Source: Pardosa pseudoannulata (Eukaryota; Arthropoda; Arachnida; Araneae; Lycosidae). From it: a stretch of DNA of 64,000 nt. Within the stretch, counting starts at the first letter, position 1. The number at the start of each line of letters is the position of its first letter. The stretch is from contig CM063503.1 of NCBI GenBank assembly GCA_032207245.1, forward strand, positions 54,739,517 through 54,803,516. Reading direction: 5' to 3'. Under the pieces are notes generated by a model, which was not told the origin of the DNA, did no database searches, and saw only the letters and a list, made by a program, of their open reading frames with translations. This document shows positions 36,291 to 49,875 of this stretch, one piece after another. Made by a program: the position numbers and the translations under genes.

Positions 36291-36855
36291 CATAGCGTCA
36301 GGTTTGGTATATAGATTCAATATGAAACAATATTAAAGACATGAATGTAAAACTAAAAAATGAATAAGACAAACCAAGAAATTCAACAAACCAATTTGTG
36401 TGGTTCTCATTTCAAATTGTTATTACAAGCAATAAATAAATTATATACTTGAAATTGATCTATAATCATTTTAATACACTGGAAAAATCTAGAATGTTCT
36501 AGCTCCATAGCGTCAGGTTTGGTATATACATTCAATATGTAGCAATATTAAAGACATGAATGTAAAACTAAAAAATGAATAAGACAAACCAAGAAATTCA
36601 ACAAACCAATTTGTGTGGTTCTCATTTCAAATGTTTATTACAAGTAATAAATAAATTATATACTTGAAATTGATCTATAATCATTTTAATACAATGAAAA
36701 AATCTAGAATGTTCTAGCTCCATAGCGTCAGGTTTGGTATATACATACAATATGTAGCAATATTAAAGACATGAATGTAAAACTAAAAAATGAATAAGAC
36801 AAACCAAGAAGTTCAACAAACCAGTTTGTGGGGTTCTTATTTCAAATGTTTTTGC
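36291..36855. repeat. 215-bp tandem repeat, about 2.6 units
   Basis: CATAGCGTCAGGTTTGGTATATA begins units at 36291, 36506 and 36721 (exact 215-base spacing). The third unit breaks off near 36852. The copies are nearly identical, hence recent. Each full unit ends in TCTAGAATGTTCTAG, a near-palindrome. Confidence 0.93.
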
Positions 36856-37590
36856 AATATTTTTGAAGAATATAAAACTAAAAATTGCTAACTCATGAGA
36901 ATAAGTACCTACTTCCGATGAATTATGTGTCTGAAGACCACAACTTCCGCTTTGTAAACGCTGGACCATTGAACAAACAAACATTCCAGAATCTCTCTTT
37001 TCTTTGACTTTTTTCACCGTATGAGAAGCCCTCCCCCCCTCTCTTTATGTGCTTTTGGTAAAACGTTCTCTAGTTGACATTCTTCAAATTGCTTTCGGCC
37101 GCATTTCGTTTCAGAAATCGTAAGAACTGTGATTCGTGACAGATTGTTTTCACCACTGTAGTAAAAAATGACTTTTTCTTTTGTTTCTTTAATATTATGT
37201 AACCTTTTGTTTCTCCAACAGTGCAATTATTTTTAGGTTTGCTCGAAGTTTTCTCGCGCCCAAAGACGGGCATTCTCTTTCCTTTCACGCATTTTTATGT
37301 CCCGAACGTGAGACATTGAAAGCGAGAAGAATAAAATTACGGAAGGAATTGCGATAAAGAAATAGTTTTCCAAAAGGTACGCAGGAATTTTTTCAAACTT
37401 CTGTTCGCCTCAAACTTCTTAATTTGCTCCTATCTTTCGAGACAGATCTACCAAACTGTTTTAAAATTTGAGGAGATTTTGGTAAACTTCTTTAGAAATA
37501 GATATATAAGAGATTTTTAAATTATAAAATAGATAATACAACTAGAAGTGAAATTTTTTTAGAAAAGAATGCAATCAGTACCTCTTTCTC
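36856..37590. other. Less AT-rich stretch with short minus-strand frames, unknown
   Basis: On the minus strand, three overlapping frames of 70-84 codons (36763-37288) and an ATG frame starting MRERKENARLWARENFEQ (about 37290) occur. None matches a family and they disrupt each other. It could be 5'-proximal or relic coding sequence. Confidence 0.22.
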
Positions 37591-37749
37591 TTTTATTTTC
37601 ATACCAAAAGCTAAAATCTTTACACTAAAATATATATTTAAAGCTACACTAGAAATAAAATTCTACAATAGACTTCAATTTTATGATTTCTGGCACAATA
37701 TTAAATAGTAGTACATAAATAAACAAAAATGAATAAATTTTATATGAGA

Positions 37750-37814
37750 TGATCCCCTTACTTGACGGGTTATATGCTAGTCATTTGCATATAACCCGTC
37801 AAGTAAGGGGATCA
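37750..37814. repeat. Perfect palindrome, 28-bp arms, 9-base loop
   Basis: TGATCCCCTTACTTGACGGG... (37750-37777) is the exact complement of 37787-37814, with loop TAGTCATTT (37778-37786). The outer four bases GATC occur on both sides and would read as a target duplication around a 55-base hairpin element; because GATC is itself palindromic this is ambiguous. The arms are GC-richer than the surroundings. Transcribed, it would make one unbroken stem without bulges, unlike most microRNA precursors. Confidence 0.93.
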
Positions 37815-38315
37815 GTAAAATTTTTAATTTTTCAGTATTGTAAAGTACCCTATGAGGCTCATAAAAAAATGGTTTGTTTTTAGATGAGAATTATCTGATA
37901 CACGCCCCATATCTTGTTTTTTTTCATACTTCTTTAAAGTCTCCCGATACTGTTAAATGCAGTTTAGAATCACGCTGAATTCATTGAGAAAGATAATTCA
38001 AAGTTTTCTTAGCTACGTCGAAATTATCGTCAATTTTTTCCCAATTTTTTTTCATCAGTAATTAATGGAAGTAAAGGAATGAAACTAGCATTTCTACTGA
38101 ACCCTGGATGTAGAAAGAACTTGTTGTTAATACCGGTAATAAAATTTTCATTTCAAGAAAAAATAATCGACGATTAAATTTAAAATTATCACATATGTAA
38201 CTATCGCTTAGATTACATATGTATCAGATATGTAATCTAATCTATTATTTCAGCCAAATATAAAAGAAAATTATTTACGTAATATCTAAATTCAGTGATA
38301 AAACATATGAAAATA
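37812..38315. repeat. Dispersed repeat, second copy, split by about 240 bases
   Basis: Homologous to 18084-18295. The two homologous halves (about 37812-37905 and 38155-38315) are separated by unrelated sequence (about 37910-38155). A 12-bp duplication-like TTACATATGTAT/TGTAATC complexity lies near 38210-38240. Homology starts directly at the right foot of the palindrome. Confidence 0.7.
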
Positions 38316-38690
38316 ATTCAGACGAAATGATTCAATGAGAAATGATTTAATGCAGAAGAAATGATTATTATTTCTTTCTAGATATATTAGATGAGCGAAA
38401 GATTTGAAAAGAAAAGGGGAAAGTAAACAAATGGGTAACACCCTTACATTGCTATCCACGCTCTTAGGAATTCTATGCATTTGATTATAATATATATGTA
38501 TACCGTAAATTCGGGTAGTTACTACACTGACACAATATAAAATATACGGTAAGTTGATACACCTATACAGCATAAATTATGTACGACACTCTTAATAGGC
38601 TAAATAAAGAAAAGTAATTTTAGCAATAAACTTGAATACATGGCCAAACTATACAGAACTACAATATTTCAGGGTTATAGTTTGTTAGAG

Positions 38691-39989
38691 CATTTTAGAA
38701 ATTTAACATGGAATCTCTTGTATACAATTATTTGTCTTTCAGTATTCACCTGAATTCTCAGTCTTAGTATTAAATATTCACCACGGAATCCAATAATAGA
38801 AAAAATACCCTTAAACTATTTAAAAATTTACGTTTTAGTGAAATATAACTTCAAAAATAATTATTTATCACGCTAAAGAACTACACCGCAATCAAAGTAT
38901 ATTATTAAACATTTAGATTATGTCAGTCAAAAAGTATCAAGCATTAAGAATATAAGAAAACTTTTGTAACTCCAAGTTGACTAGAATAATAACACTTCTT
39001 CTGTGAACTTCACAAATAGTCCATTTAATCATAATGATATTCCTTTAAAAGGTAAAAGATAAAACTTTTACATTGAATACAATACCATTCTTGACCGCAA
39101 AGGAAACTAGAAAAGTACCATGGTTTATTTGGCAATGTCCTAGATAATTTTTGATAGCAGAAATATTACATAAACTACTATTAAATGTTAAGAGAAGATT
39201 GTGAACGGGTAAGAACATCCAATGTGTTTAAGTATTTGATCAAAGTTAAAATAAATAACGTTGCCCATTATATATAATATTAAAATCTATAAAAGACTAA
39301 ATGTATAAGTATGATATGATCGATAAAAATAAGACTTCAATTTTAACAAAACATATATTCAAATGCATTTATAACATTTATTTTTAAGAAAATTGGAAAA
39401 ATAAACGATATTTTTATATCTTCGTTTCCTATAACTTAAAGTTCAGTACAGAGCATTTACTCAGTTATAAAACTCCATTCCAGATATGTTCTAATCCACA
39501 TTTCCCATACTATAAGTCACTGAAATCGCTTGATTGCATTAGCATTATTCTATGTCTGTCGTCATAAGGACACAAATGGCATCTAGTTTGGTAACATCGT
39601 TGCAAATGATGTGCAGATTTGTATGCGTGAGTGTGTTACGGGAAAGGGCATAATTTGAATTAGCGAAATTTTGACCAAAGACCGGAAGCAGCATTTGAAC
39701 GGCTCTAATTAATTAGCTAATAATTGTAATATCTGAATTACAATTTCAGGACAAATGGTGGAGCTTTTAATATTCGAAAGTTTATAGTATATATTTACAT
39801 CCAAACGTTACATTTGCGGTACGAGAAACACTGATAGATAGATACATTATGGAATATTACAATCAAAAATTAAAGATTAACATTCATTTTAAAGTGAAAA
39901 TTTATGTTTTATGTATTATATAATATGGAGCATAAAAGTTAGTTTTTGTATATTTGAGGGTAAAATTTAATTGAAATTAATATTCGTTA
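38691..39989. other. Intergenic DNA between duplicated segments
   Basis: A less AT-rich patch at 39540-39720 has no open frame worth naming. Otherwise AT-rich. Confidence 0.4.
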
Positions 39990-40540
39990 GTTTCATATCA
40001 GAAGCTAAATCCTTTGCCACTATAATATATATTTAAATTTACACTAGAAGTAAAATTCTATAATGATCTTCAGTTTTATGATTTGTGGCACAGATGTATT
40101 ATATAGTAGTACACAAATAAAGAAATATGAATGAATTTTACATGAGGAAAGATTCCTCATGTATTAGATGGCACATATAAAAATGTAACAGCATATTACA
40201 GTTTTATACATTTTATGAAATTTCCAATGCATCATTTTAATATATTTTTCTTACTATTCCTTTATAGGTATATTAGATAAGCATAAGATTTCAAAAGGAA
40301 AGGGGCAATTAAACAAACTGGTAACATCATCACATTGTTATTTACGCTAGTAAAAATCCTATACATTCGATTATACTATGTTTGTATACCGCAAATTCGG
40401 CTAGTTGCTACACTGATTCAATAAAAATTATATAAGATACTCTTAATAGGCTAAATAAACAAAAATAAATTTTTAATAATAAACTTAAATACATGGACAC
40501 ATTAAAGAGAACTACAATACTTTTGAGAGTTAGATTCTAA
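39990..40540. repeat. Segmental duplication, copy 2
   Basis: Paralogous to 37595-38690 and in the same orientation. At the junction where copy 1 carries its insert this copy has a perfect palindrome ACATGAGGAA-AGA-TTCCTCATGT (40140-40162) followed by about 90 bases not found in copy 1. Confidence 0.78.
40140..40162. repeat. Perfect palindrome at the duplication junction
   Basis: 10-bp arms and a 3-base loop. It sits at the same paralogous position as the 37750-37814 palindrome but has a different sequence. Confidence 0.85.
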
Positions 40541-42023
40541 ATTTAATGCTAAATTTAATGATATAATAATTTATAAAGTATTAAAATTTCTTTTAACTAG
40601 TCAGATAATTAGCTCTCTTATGTTCCCTCTCGGTTTGAAAAATTGGGAAAGAAAAGTATGTCTTTATATTCTATAAATTAAAGCACATTACTGAAAAGTA
40701 CCTCATATATAATATACTATTTCACATATTTGAACTGTTTTATTTTTCTCGTATTTAAACTTACGGATAGCTTTACGGGTACCCATAAGTGGCTATACTT
40801 TCTGGGTAGTTATACTCACTAATTTTTTAGCCTGACAAGGGTAGAATTGTGAAAAAGTTTGAGAATCAATGTTTCATAAGTGGTAACCTACCTTCACTTA
40901 AAAGGAAACATTGTTCCAAGTCACCAAAAATGCTATAAACATATTTTTAACTGCCCCTAAAATAGGTTAAGTGGTAAATATATTATGTATATAAGGACAT
41001 ATCTTAAATATTTTTGTACACATTAAGTTTGAACTTATTAAAATACTTAACATATTTAGAAATAATTATTGTTAATTATTGTATTGTTAAGTTTTAAAGA
41101 GTTAAACCACATATTTCCTTTTATGTAATTTGTGAAATTTGTACTTTAGTATGTCTTATTTAATGTGTTCCTTTTAAAATATTAATTGCGGTTTTATTGC
41201 ATTTTTAAAATATGAATGACGATGATTTACTATTTACTTGTATTAAAGATCAATATTAAATTTTAATTAATTATAAAAGAACACTCCTAGACTACAGTAG
41301 ACAGGCTGGAAAATGTAAAAAAAATACCTTCCAAGAGCAAAACAGAAAATCGGTATTTGCAAAAGTACAAGGTGGAAATTTTAATATATTATCATAAAAT
41401 ACTGAAAAATGAAACGAGCAATCGATTAGAAAATTGGGAAAAAAATGAAATAGAAAAGAAATCTGAGTAGGAGTTTTAGTAAAAAGAAACACTATATCTT
41501 GTTTTTATCCCAGTTTCGTAAAACTTTTTTTTTTAAAAAGTTCGAAATCGATTTTATACTAAATTGTGTACTTAATCCATGAAGCAGACTGGAAAGTATA
41601 GTTAAATGTGACATGCGATAAGACGTGAAATAAGAGGCGGCAACAGATGCTTTGTTAATTGAAATTTTAAAACAAATACTTTGCGCCACTTTTTGCACTT
41701 TTGAAATACAAATCAATGATAATTACAAATAGCAGCGAAAAAATTCAACTAAACAAGCACGTATAATACAAATGAACAATGGTAATTTTTGAATTTGAAA
41801 ATTTTACAGTTATAGTTACTGCTACGGAATCTAAATATTAAATTTGGGATAAAGTACAAACTGAAATAGTACGAATAAATCAAATACTTCTAATGTAATG
41901 AAAAATAAAGTATCAGTCATCTATGATTTTATTTAAATTATTAATGAAGATTATGTGAAATGAGTTAAAATACCATATTCGAAAACTTATCATTTATTAC
42001 ATAAGTCTTTAATATATATTATA
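40541..42023. other. AT-rich intergenic DNA, nothing recognised
   Basis: Short minus-strand frames (41292-41492 and 41492-41716) have no motif. Confidence 0.4.
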
Positions 42024-42042
42024 TAAATTTATATATAAATAC

Positions 42043-42118
<76 letters not shown>

Positions 42119-42392
42119 CATTATATATATATACATATATACATATACATATATATATATACATATACACATCTACATACATATATGCATATACATATAT
42201 ATACATATACACATATACATACATATATGTATATACATATATATACATATACACATATACATACATATATGCATATATATATATGCATATACACACACAT
42301 ATATATATATACATATATATACATATACATACATAATACACATATATATGTATATATACACAGATACATATACATATATATGTGTATGTGTA
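42024..42392. repeat. (TA)n followed by TACATA/CACATA microsatellite
   Basis: About 80 bases of pure TA, then about 270 bases of irregular TATACATA and ATACACAT units. Tyr/Ile frames through it are artefacts. Confidence 0.95.
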
Positions 42393-45300
42393 TTTGTTAA
42401 TTTAAAATATCTATTTAAAAATGAGAAATTCTCATATTCTATTTGAGAGACAGATGAAGCCCAGAGAGCATAATTATAACTTTGAATGAATCTTCAGTAG
42501 ATCAATTTAATTATTTATCAGTCTTCCTTCTCTAATCTTTTAATGTGTTTGCTGACTGCACTAGGCGTTAGATTTCGATATTGGATAGAAATATTCATCT
42601 CTTTAATACTTATATCTGATTTAATACTTTCAAGATACGATTCAGGTATTTACTTTCGTTTAAGTTATATGAAGTTAAACTGTGCAAAATAGTCTTTTAA
42701 TAAGAACGAAAGTATACATTATAGTCGAAAAGTTATCAGTTTAGAAATACACCGAGAAATTATTTCATATATGCAGTTTTTCAATGACAGAGCAAGACTA
42801 AGGTTTTTGCTTATTCCTTAAAATATGTAAATAGAGATGCTACTCCACAGCTTATAAAACCTCGGAATTAGATATATATCTGAAATTGAATTAAGAAAAC
42901 CATCTAAGTTGGAATATCATGTTTTGAAAAATGGCAAAAATTAATCTGTGAATATCTGTTTTTATTGTATTGCACACATAAAAACGTTTGGAAAGAAAAA
43001 TTTTAGAGATGTGAGAAAAATTATGTTTTAAATATTTCTTGAAAATTTCTGACAGTTTTTGAAACTTTTTCAAAAACTTTTTTTTGAGTTACATAATAAT
43101 TCAGATAACCAAAAAAGTAATAAAACTAGACCTAAAACTTATATTAAAGTTGATAAGAAATATTCACCGTATAAGTAAAAATTCAGCTATTATTTTTTTT
43201 GAAACGTCCCTTACTTTACAAAAACAGCTGTAATGTTTTAAAACTTGCAAAGTAATTTTCTATTAGATGTTTCATTTTGCCTTAGCAAAATCTTTTATTA
43301 CGTTGTCCCAGAGAAATAAAAATTCAAAATTTTAGAAAACGTGTTTAAATTTGTTATTGTAGAAAATGTTTAAAATTTTTTATTGCAGACATTTAAGGAT
43401 ATTTAGATTTATGTGTTGTAATTCAACTGAGTTACTCACCAATAGTCAATTTCAGACAAAAAAAAATAATGGATTTGTTTACAAATAAAATCCACTTAAT
43501 TTAAAAATTCTATATAATTATTTGAATGCAACTTCCGATTTGTCGATGAAAAGAAATTTCATAATTTCTCTTTCATTCTTTCTACAGACAACACTTTATG
43601 GTCTTTTATAGAAGACAATAAAATAAATTTCTTAGTCTTCCTAAAAACCGTTATTTAAACAACTGAAATTCCTTAAATAAGGAAAAGAAGATATTAATAA
43701 GAACAAAGAACAGATCTTTAAAGAATAGTCTGATATTTTTTGGTTGATCGCAGACATGTTATGTTATTCTCGTGTATCAGCAATATATTATATTGGTAGA
43801 TAAAATTCATGTCGTGCCCCTTTTTACTGGCTGGACATTTAAATGAAGCCATTCAAACGTATGTAGAATGTATAATATTTTCATTTTTATGAAAATAAAA
43901 TGTTTTACATCACTTTTACAACCAGGCTGTCATTTGTTAGAGGAGATATAGGTAGTATTTATGTTAAAATATATTCTATGAAATAGTAATATCATGTTTT
44001 GCAATGAATAAAGATAGGTAAGAAAATAAATAACGGCTGTCAGAGAATTTACATTTCTATACGTCTTACATGTCTTACATTCAATCTTAAATCTATTAAT
44101 TATGAAAAAATATATTTTTTTTTCAAGTTCTCAATAAATTATGAATACGGATTCTCTTATCACAGATCGTAAGCATATCTGTAAAAAGTAAGAAAAACTA
44201 ACGATGGGCTGTCGTAAAAACGCTAATTCTACATTAGCTATTTCATAGTTTCATAAAAAGCTATTTTCATAATTTGTCTGTACACTATTTAAGAAGCTTT
44301 TGCAACTATACCTATTTACCAATTTTAATTAATTTTTACCTTTTTAATTATCATTGTTTGTTAAACTGTTTGTCGTTGTCCAATCCCTTGTTTCGTCATG
44401 TTTGTAACACATGCCAGTGGCAGTTCAGTAAAGACTGGATTGCAAACAGTCGTTCACATATTGCAATATATTAAAAGTAGACTTAAGGGACAAATAGAAA
44501 AACATTGAAAACAAATATTTAGAAGCCATGAATCGAGTTGCAATTTAATTGCAAGTAAACTCAGTTCCTGAAAATCCAGACTTCCGTCTCTGTTATGTTT
44601 TTAAATTTGTATCATACTACCGTTGCCTTTGCATATATAGCTATATTCTGGTACTATGATTTTACCTTCTCGTAGAAGTGTATAGCTTTTTAAGGGGTGT
44701 AACAATAAGTTACATTCGATTCAATTTGTTTTACCTCTTCCCGTCAGCATTCCTCAAAGGCAAACAGATCAGGACTGGTCTGAACTAGAAAAAAAAATTC
44801 GGACTCCCAACCAATAGAAGGGTAAATTGGTTTGGGGGATTCTGATTCCCCGCCGTTCTGGAGTGGACCCCTGTTTTTTTTGTTGTTTTTTTTTCTCGAG
44901 GCAGTCTGATTTTTTTAGAGGACAAGATTGTGGCCAGAGGAGAGTAGAAGGTAAACGCTTCTGGCATCAGCGGCATGCAGAATAGACCTTTTGAGGAAAA
45001 TCATCGCCATATTGTTCTTTAGGGCCGACGCCGACTCTAGAGCAGTCTTCGGTATCTACAAATGATAAGTTGATTCCAGTTGTATTCCTTAGGCATTTAT
45101 TTAATTGTATAAAATCATTTAATCAAGATACATTTGTCCATGTGTTTTTTAATGAGTTTAGATTTCTTCTTTCTCAAACACTAGCCCAACATAACAATAT
45201 TTTTACAAGGATTTATAGTACATTGAGCAGAAAAGGCTTCAGTAGCGTAGTAGTTTTTGATTCAATAATTGATTTGAGTAAGACCTTTCCTTTGCCTAGA

Positions 45301-46065
45301 TTATTAATGAGATAAATTAACAAAAGTTTAGTTTTGCTATATGAAGTAAAACTTATTTGAAAGCATAAATGTAAAACAAATGAAATGGTAAAGAATCACC
45401 CGCAAAAATATTTTTAAATTTGCAAAATGGAAATTAATTTTTTTGTATCAAATAGAAGCTAATTATCTTTTTTATTCTGTGAATCTCACTTATATTAAAA
45501 CGAACAATGCATTTCATTTCTAAACATATTAATATCAGAGTTTTTTATTTTTAATTTCCTAAGTTTTAAGATTTTATTATTTTAAAATGCCAGATAATTT
45601 TAAAGTATTACATTTACAAAATAAAACAAATACCGTACTTCAATTTGATACGTAAATTTAGTTTCTAATATTCATATTTCAAAAGTTATCTAGCGATTAA
45701 GCAAATTTTAGTTTTTTATTTGGTGTATATTTTGTATGTTATTTCAAAAATATTCCACTTCAAATGACAAAATTATGTATCCTTTAAAAAGTTAGAGCGT
45801 TGTTAAAAAGTTGAAAAAGCGTTGTTAAAATGTTTATTCGGATAGGAGCAAAACAATTTTATGATAAATCAAAAAGTGTCTGTTATAACAGTCTCGGAAT
45901 GTTCTATGTCCCACCAAGGGTACATAGTGCTAATTAAAACTAAATTTTTCACCGTAAGTCTTTTTCGATCGATCATAAAAATATCACCATTTTAGTATTA
46001 GTTTATAATAAGTTATTTAATAACGCTTTAAATTTAAAAAATAATTAACTTTGTCATTTCAGATA
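42393..46065. other. Intergenic DNA with one less AT-rich patch
   Basis: The patch at 44700-45315 holds short frames on both strands (44785-44976 minus; 45070-45315 plus, 81 codons) and several runs of T/A. No family is recognised. The remainder is AT-rich and empty. Confidence 0.35.
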
Positions 46066-47172
<1,107 letters not shown>

Positions 47173-47248
47173 CAGCGTGCCGAATCTATGTATTTTTATT
47201 TGTTATATTTTTGTAAAGTATTTAAATTTAAAATTAATTTGGCCGTTA

Positions 47249-47427
47249 TTTGGTTTGTTTTGTTTTGGAGCGGTTCGGTTTACTGGTTTGCTTACGAGGA
47301 CTAATGAGACCGGAACCTCCTTAAAGCCGATTTCGAACGGCTACGAACATCCATGCCAGCCGCGGGATTTGAACCCGGGAATACAGGTACCGAAGAGCAG
47401 CACTCTACCATAAGGCCATCGTTTAGC
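47249..47427 (-). mobile_element. tRNA-derived SINE, copy 2 of 3
   Basis: Same family as 8415-8597. On the minus strand it shows box A region TGGCCTTATGGTAGAGTGC, box B GGTTCAAATCC, then TTCGTAGCCGTTCGAAATCGG and the CTCGTAAGC ... CGAACCG end. The flanks ATTTGGCCGTTA (47237-47248) and ATTTGGTCGTTA (47428-47439) differ at one base and are the likely target duplication. It is more diverged than copies 1 and 3 and has a different anticodon-arm region. Confidence 0.8.
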
Positions 47428-47439
47428 ATTTGGTCGTTA

Positions 47440-48570
47440 AAGATGACAAATCAGAAAGAAGTTTGTATGTATTACAATGTTACAGTTTCATCGCTAATAA
47501 GCTATACATATATTACGGGTCAGAAGATTATAAAAGTAATTAATTAAAATTTTGGCTCATTAAAATTATAATAAATTTTAAATTGAACAAATATTTATTT
47601 GGCAATAAATATGTTATGTATCTAAAGCTTTAATAGTTAAAAATTATAAAATCTTAAGATTTAAGTTTCCTTAGATCTTAAAAAAAATCTTTTCGGCTCT
47701 TATTAATATATTTTACCATTCAAAAATGATCTAAATACACATTGAAAGAAGTCCTTTTCTATTTATATTTCATATTGAAACGCTGTTGCAATCCTTTTTT
47801 TATTTAATATGTTTATATTTGTAAGAAAATTACTTGCGTATTGTTTATAATATATTCCACATAAAAGATGTCTACACAATCAGAGAAAAAATAACTTGAA
47901 GTGAGATAGTTTTTATAATACATAGCAAATAAAAGATTGTATTGCAGTATTTATTCTTTAGAAACAGCATAATTTGTCAAAATACTATCAGACATGCATA
48001 TAAAAGGCCGACTTTAATAAAATTGTCAATTCAACAAACTCAAAAGCTAATTGTACTAATCGTAGCAAGAACACAGCTTGTTCGATTCAAATTATTTGCG
48101 CAAAAATCTTATTAATTATAAACCAGGGTACACAAAAGTAGAAAAACTAGATATAAAACTCGCTTGGTTAATTTATTGAAATATCTCTATATCTAACGTG
48201 ATATATATATTTAATCAATTTCATCTTCTATTCATTTTAATTGCCGTTAAGCACATTTATTTCCAGATATGTTGCATGAGAACAAAATAAGCACAAAAGC
48301 CTGAAGCTTTACGGATTAATGTTTAATGTTTTGCAACAAAGGGAATAAATTATGCTTATTTTTAAACTTATCTTCTTATTCTAATGCATGAAGGAAAGCA
48401 ACTCGTGTGCCTCCCATCAAGAAGAATAAACATGAAGCTCATTTGATATGCTTACATTTTCCATTAGATGATTTTAATGAAAAAATTCTGCTATGAAAAG
48501 ATAAAACATTTATGATAAAATAAGCCTGCAAGCGTTTTAACATTTTTCAGCATACGATGCATTTTAGTGA
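47440..48570. other. AT-rich intergenic DNA, nothing recognised
   Basis: No supported features. A short less AT-rich piece at 48385-48435 has no open frame of interest. Confidence 0.4.
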
Positions 48571-49455
48571 TGTTTAATATTTCCAATATATCACAGTGTA
48601 AACAATTATTCAATTATTCTTTATAAAATAAAAACCATTGATTTAAAAAATCGTAATAAAATCGTAAAATATAATGCATTTCGATATTCTTCGTAAAAGG
48701 TATACAGAATATACGTAAAAATATATGCATTTTATCTTTAGATAGCAGAATGGAAAAATGTAGAGAAGAATGAAAAGAAATACAATTTTATAGAAGGTTT
48801 AAATAAATATAAATATGTTTTAGATATTTATATATAAAGTGAAATAATAGAAATGGTGAATTTAAGTCATGTTTAATATATCCAATATATCACAGTGTAA
48901 ACAATTATTCAATTATTCTTTATAAAATAAAAACCATTGATTTAAAAAATCGTAATAAAATCGTAAAATATAATGCATTTCGATATTCTTAGTAAAAGGT
49001 ATACAGAATATAGTAAAAATATATGCATTTTACCTTTAGATAGCAGAATGGAAACATGTAGAGAAGAATGAAAAGAAATACAATTTTACAGATGGTTTAA
49101 ATAAATATCAATATATTTTATATCTTATATATAAAGTGAAATAGTAGATATGGTGAATTTAAGTTATCTTTAATTTATCTAATATATCACAATTTAACCA
49201 ACTATTCAATTATTCTTTATAAAATAAAAACCATTGATTTAAAACAAAATCGTAATAAAATCGTGAAATATAATGCATTTCGATGTTCTTAGTAAAAGGT
49301 ATACAGAATATACGTAAAAATACATGCATTTTACCTTTAAATAGCAGAATGAAAACATGTAGAGAAGAGTGAAAAAGAAAAAATTTTAAAGAAAATTTAA
49401 AAAAAAATATCAATATTTTTTATTTACTCATATATAAAGTGAAATAGTAGATATG
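48571..49455. repeat. 298-bp tandem triplication
   Basis: Units start near 48571, 48870 and 49167 with (T)GTTTAATAT(T/A)TCCAATATATCACA. They share AAACCATTGATTTAAA, AATGCATTTCGAT and GGTATACAGAATA. Units 1 and 2 are more similar to each other than to unit 3. No coding frame is shared. Confidence 0.92.
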
Positions 49456-49875
49456 GTTTATTACAACCCTTATAACATCAAAGGCCTGATTAAAAAATTT
49501 GGAGATGTTTCAAAAAATGATTTTGTTGAAATGTAAGATTTTATTTCTCTTAATACATTTCACAAAAAAACCCATACTGTGGTTAAATAAGTAAAAAAAA
49601 ATTAATATAAGTATTTAGAAAAATCTTTTGCATAGCTAATTTTATTCGAATTCATAAATTGATTTTTCTTAGTTCAGCGAATAAAATCTTTAGTTTTGAA
49701 TCAATATTACCGTACACTTACAAGTTATTTTTACATGAAGGAAAATCTAGTAATTTAGCATTATAAATGTTACTAGCTTGCTCGAAGGCAATTTAACTAT
49801 TCTATAGTGACCGAACTAAATTGCTCTAAAGACGCTAATAATTCAAGACATATGTAAGGGAAGAATTATCTAAAT

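Larger units (their letters stand above)
37595..38690. repeat. Segmental duplication, copy 1, interrupted
   Basis: Both flanks match 39990-40540: CTAAAATCTTT ... CACTAGAA ... GATTT(C/G)TGGCAC on the left, and ATATTAGAT ... AAAGGGG ... GGTAAC ... TATACCG on the right. Between them copy 1 holds a long palindrome (37750-37814) and the dispersed repeat (37812-38315). The other copy has only about 110 unrelated bases there. Confidence 0.78.

Noticed and set aside
36860..37300. Minus-strand multi-exon gene
   Set aside because: Several frames with ATG but mutually incompatible, no convincing splice pairs and no recognised domain.
40960..40970. TTAA next to CCCCTAAAATAGG as a further piggyBac end
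   Set aside because: No partner terminus and no subterminal palindrome found nearby.
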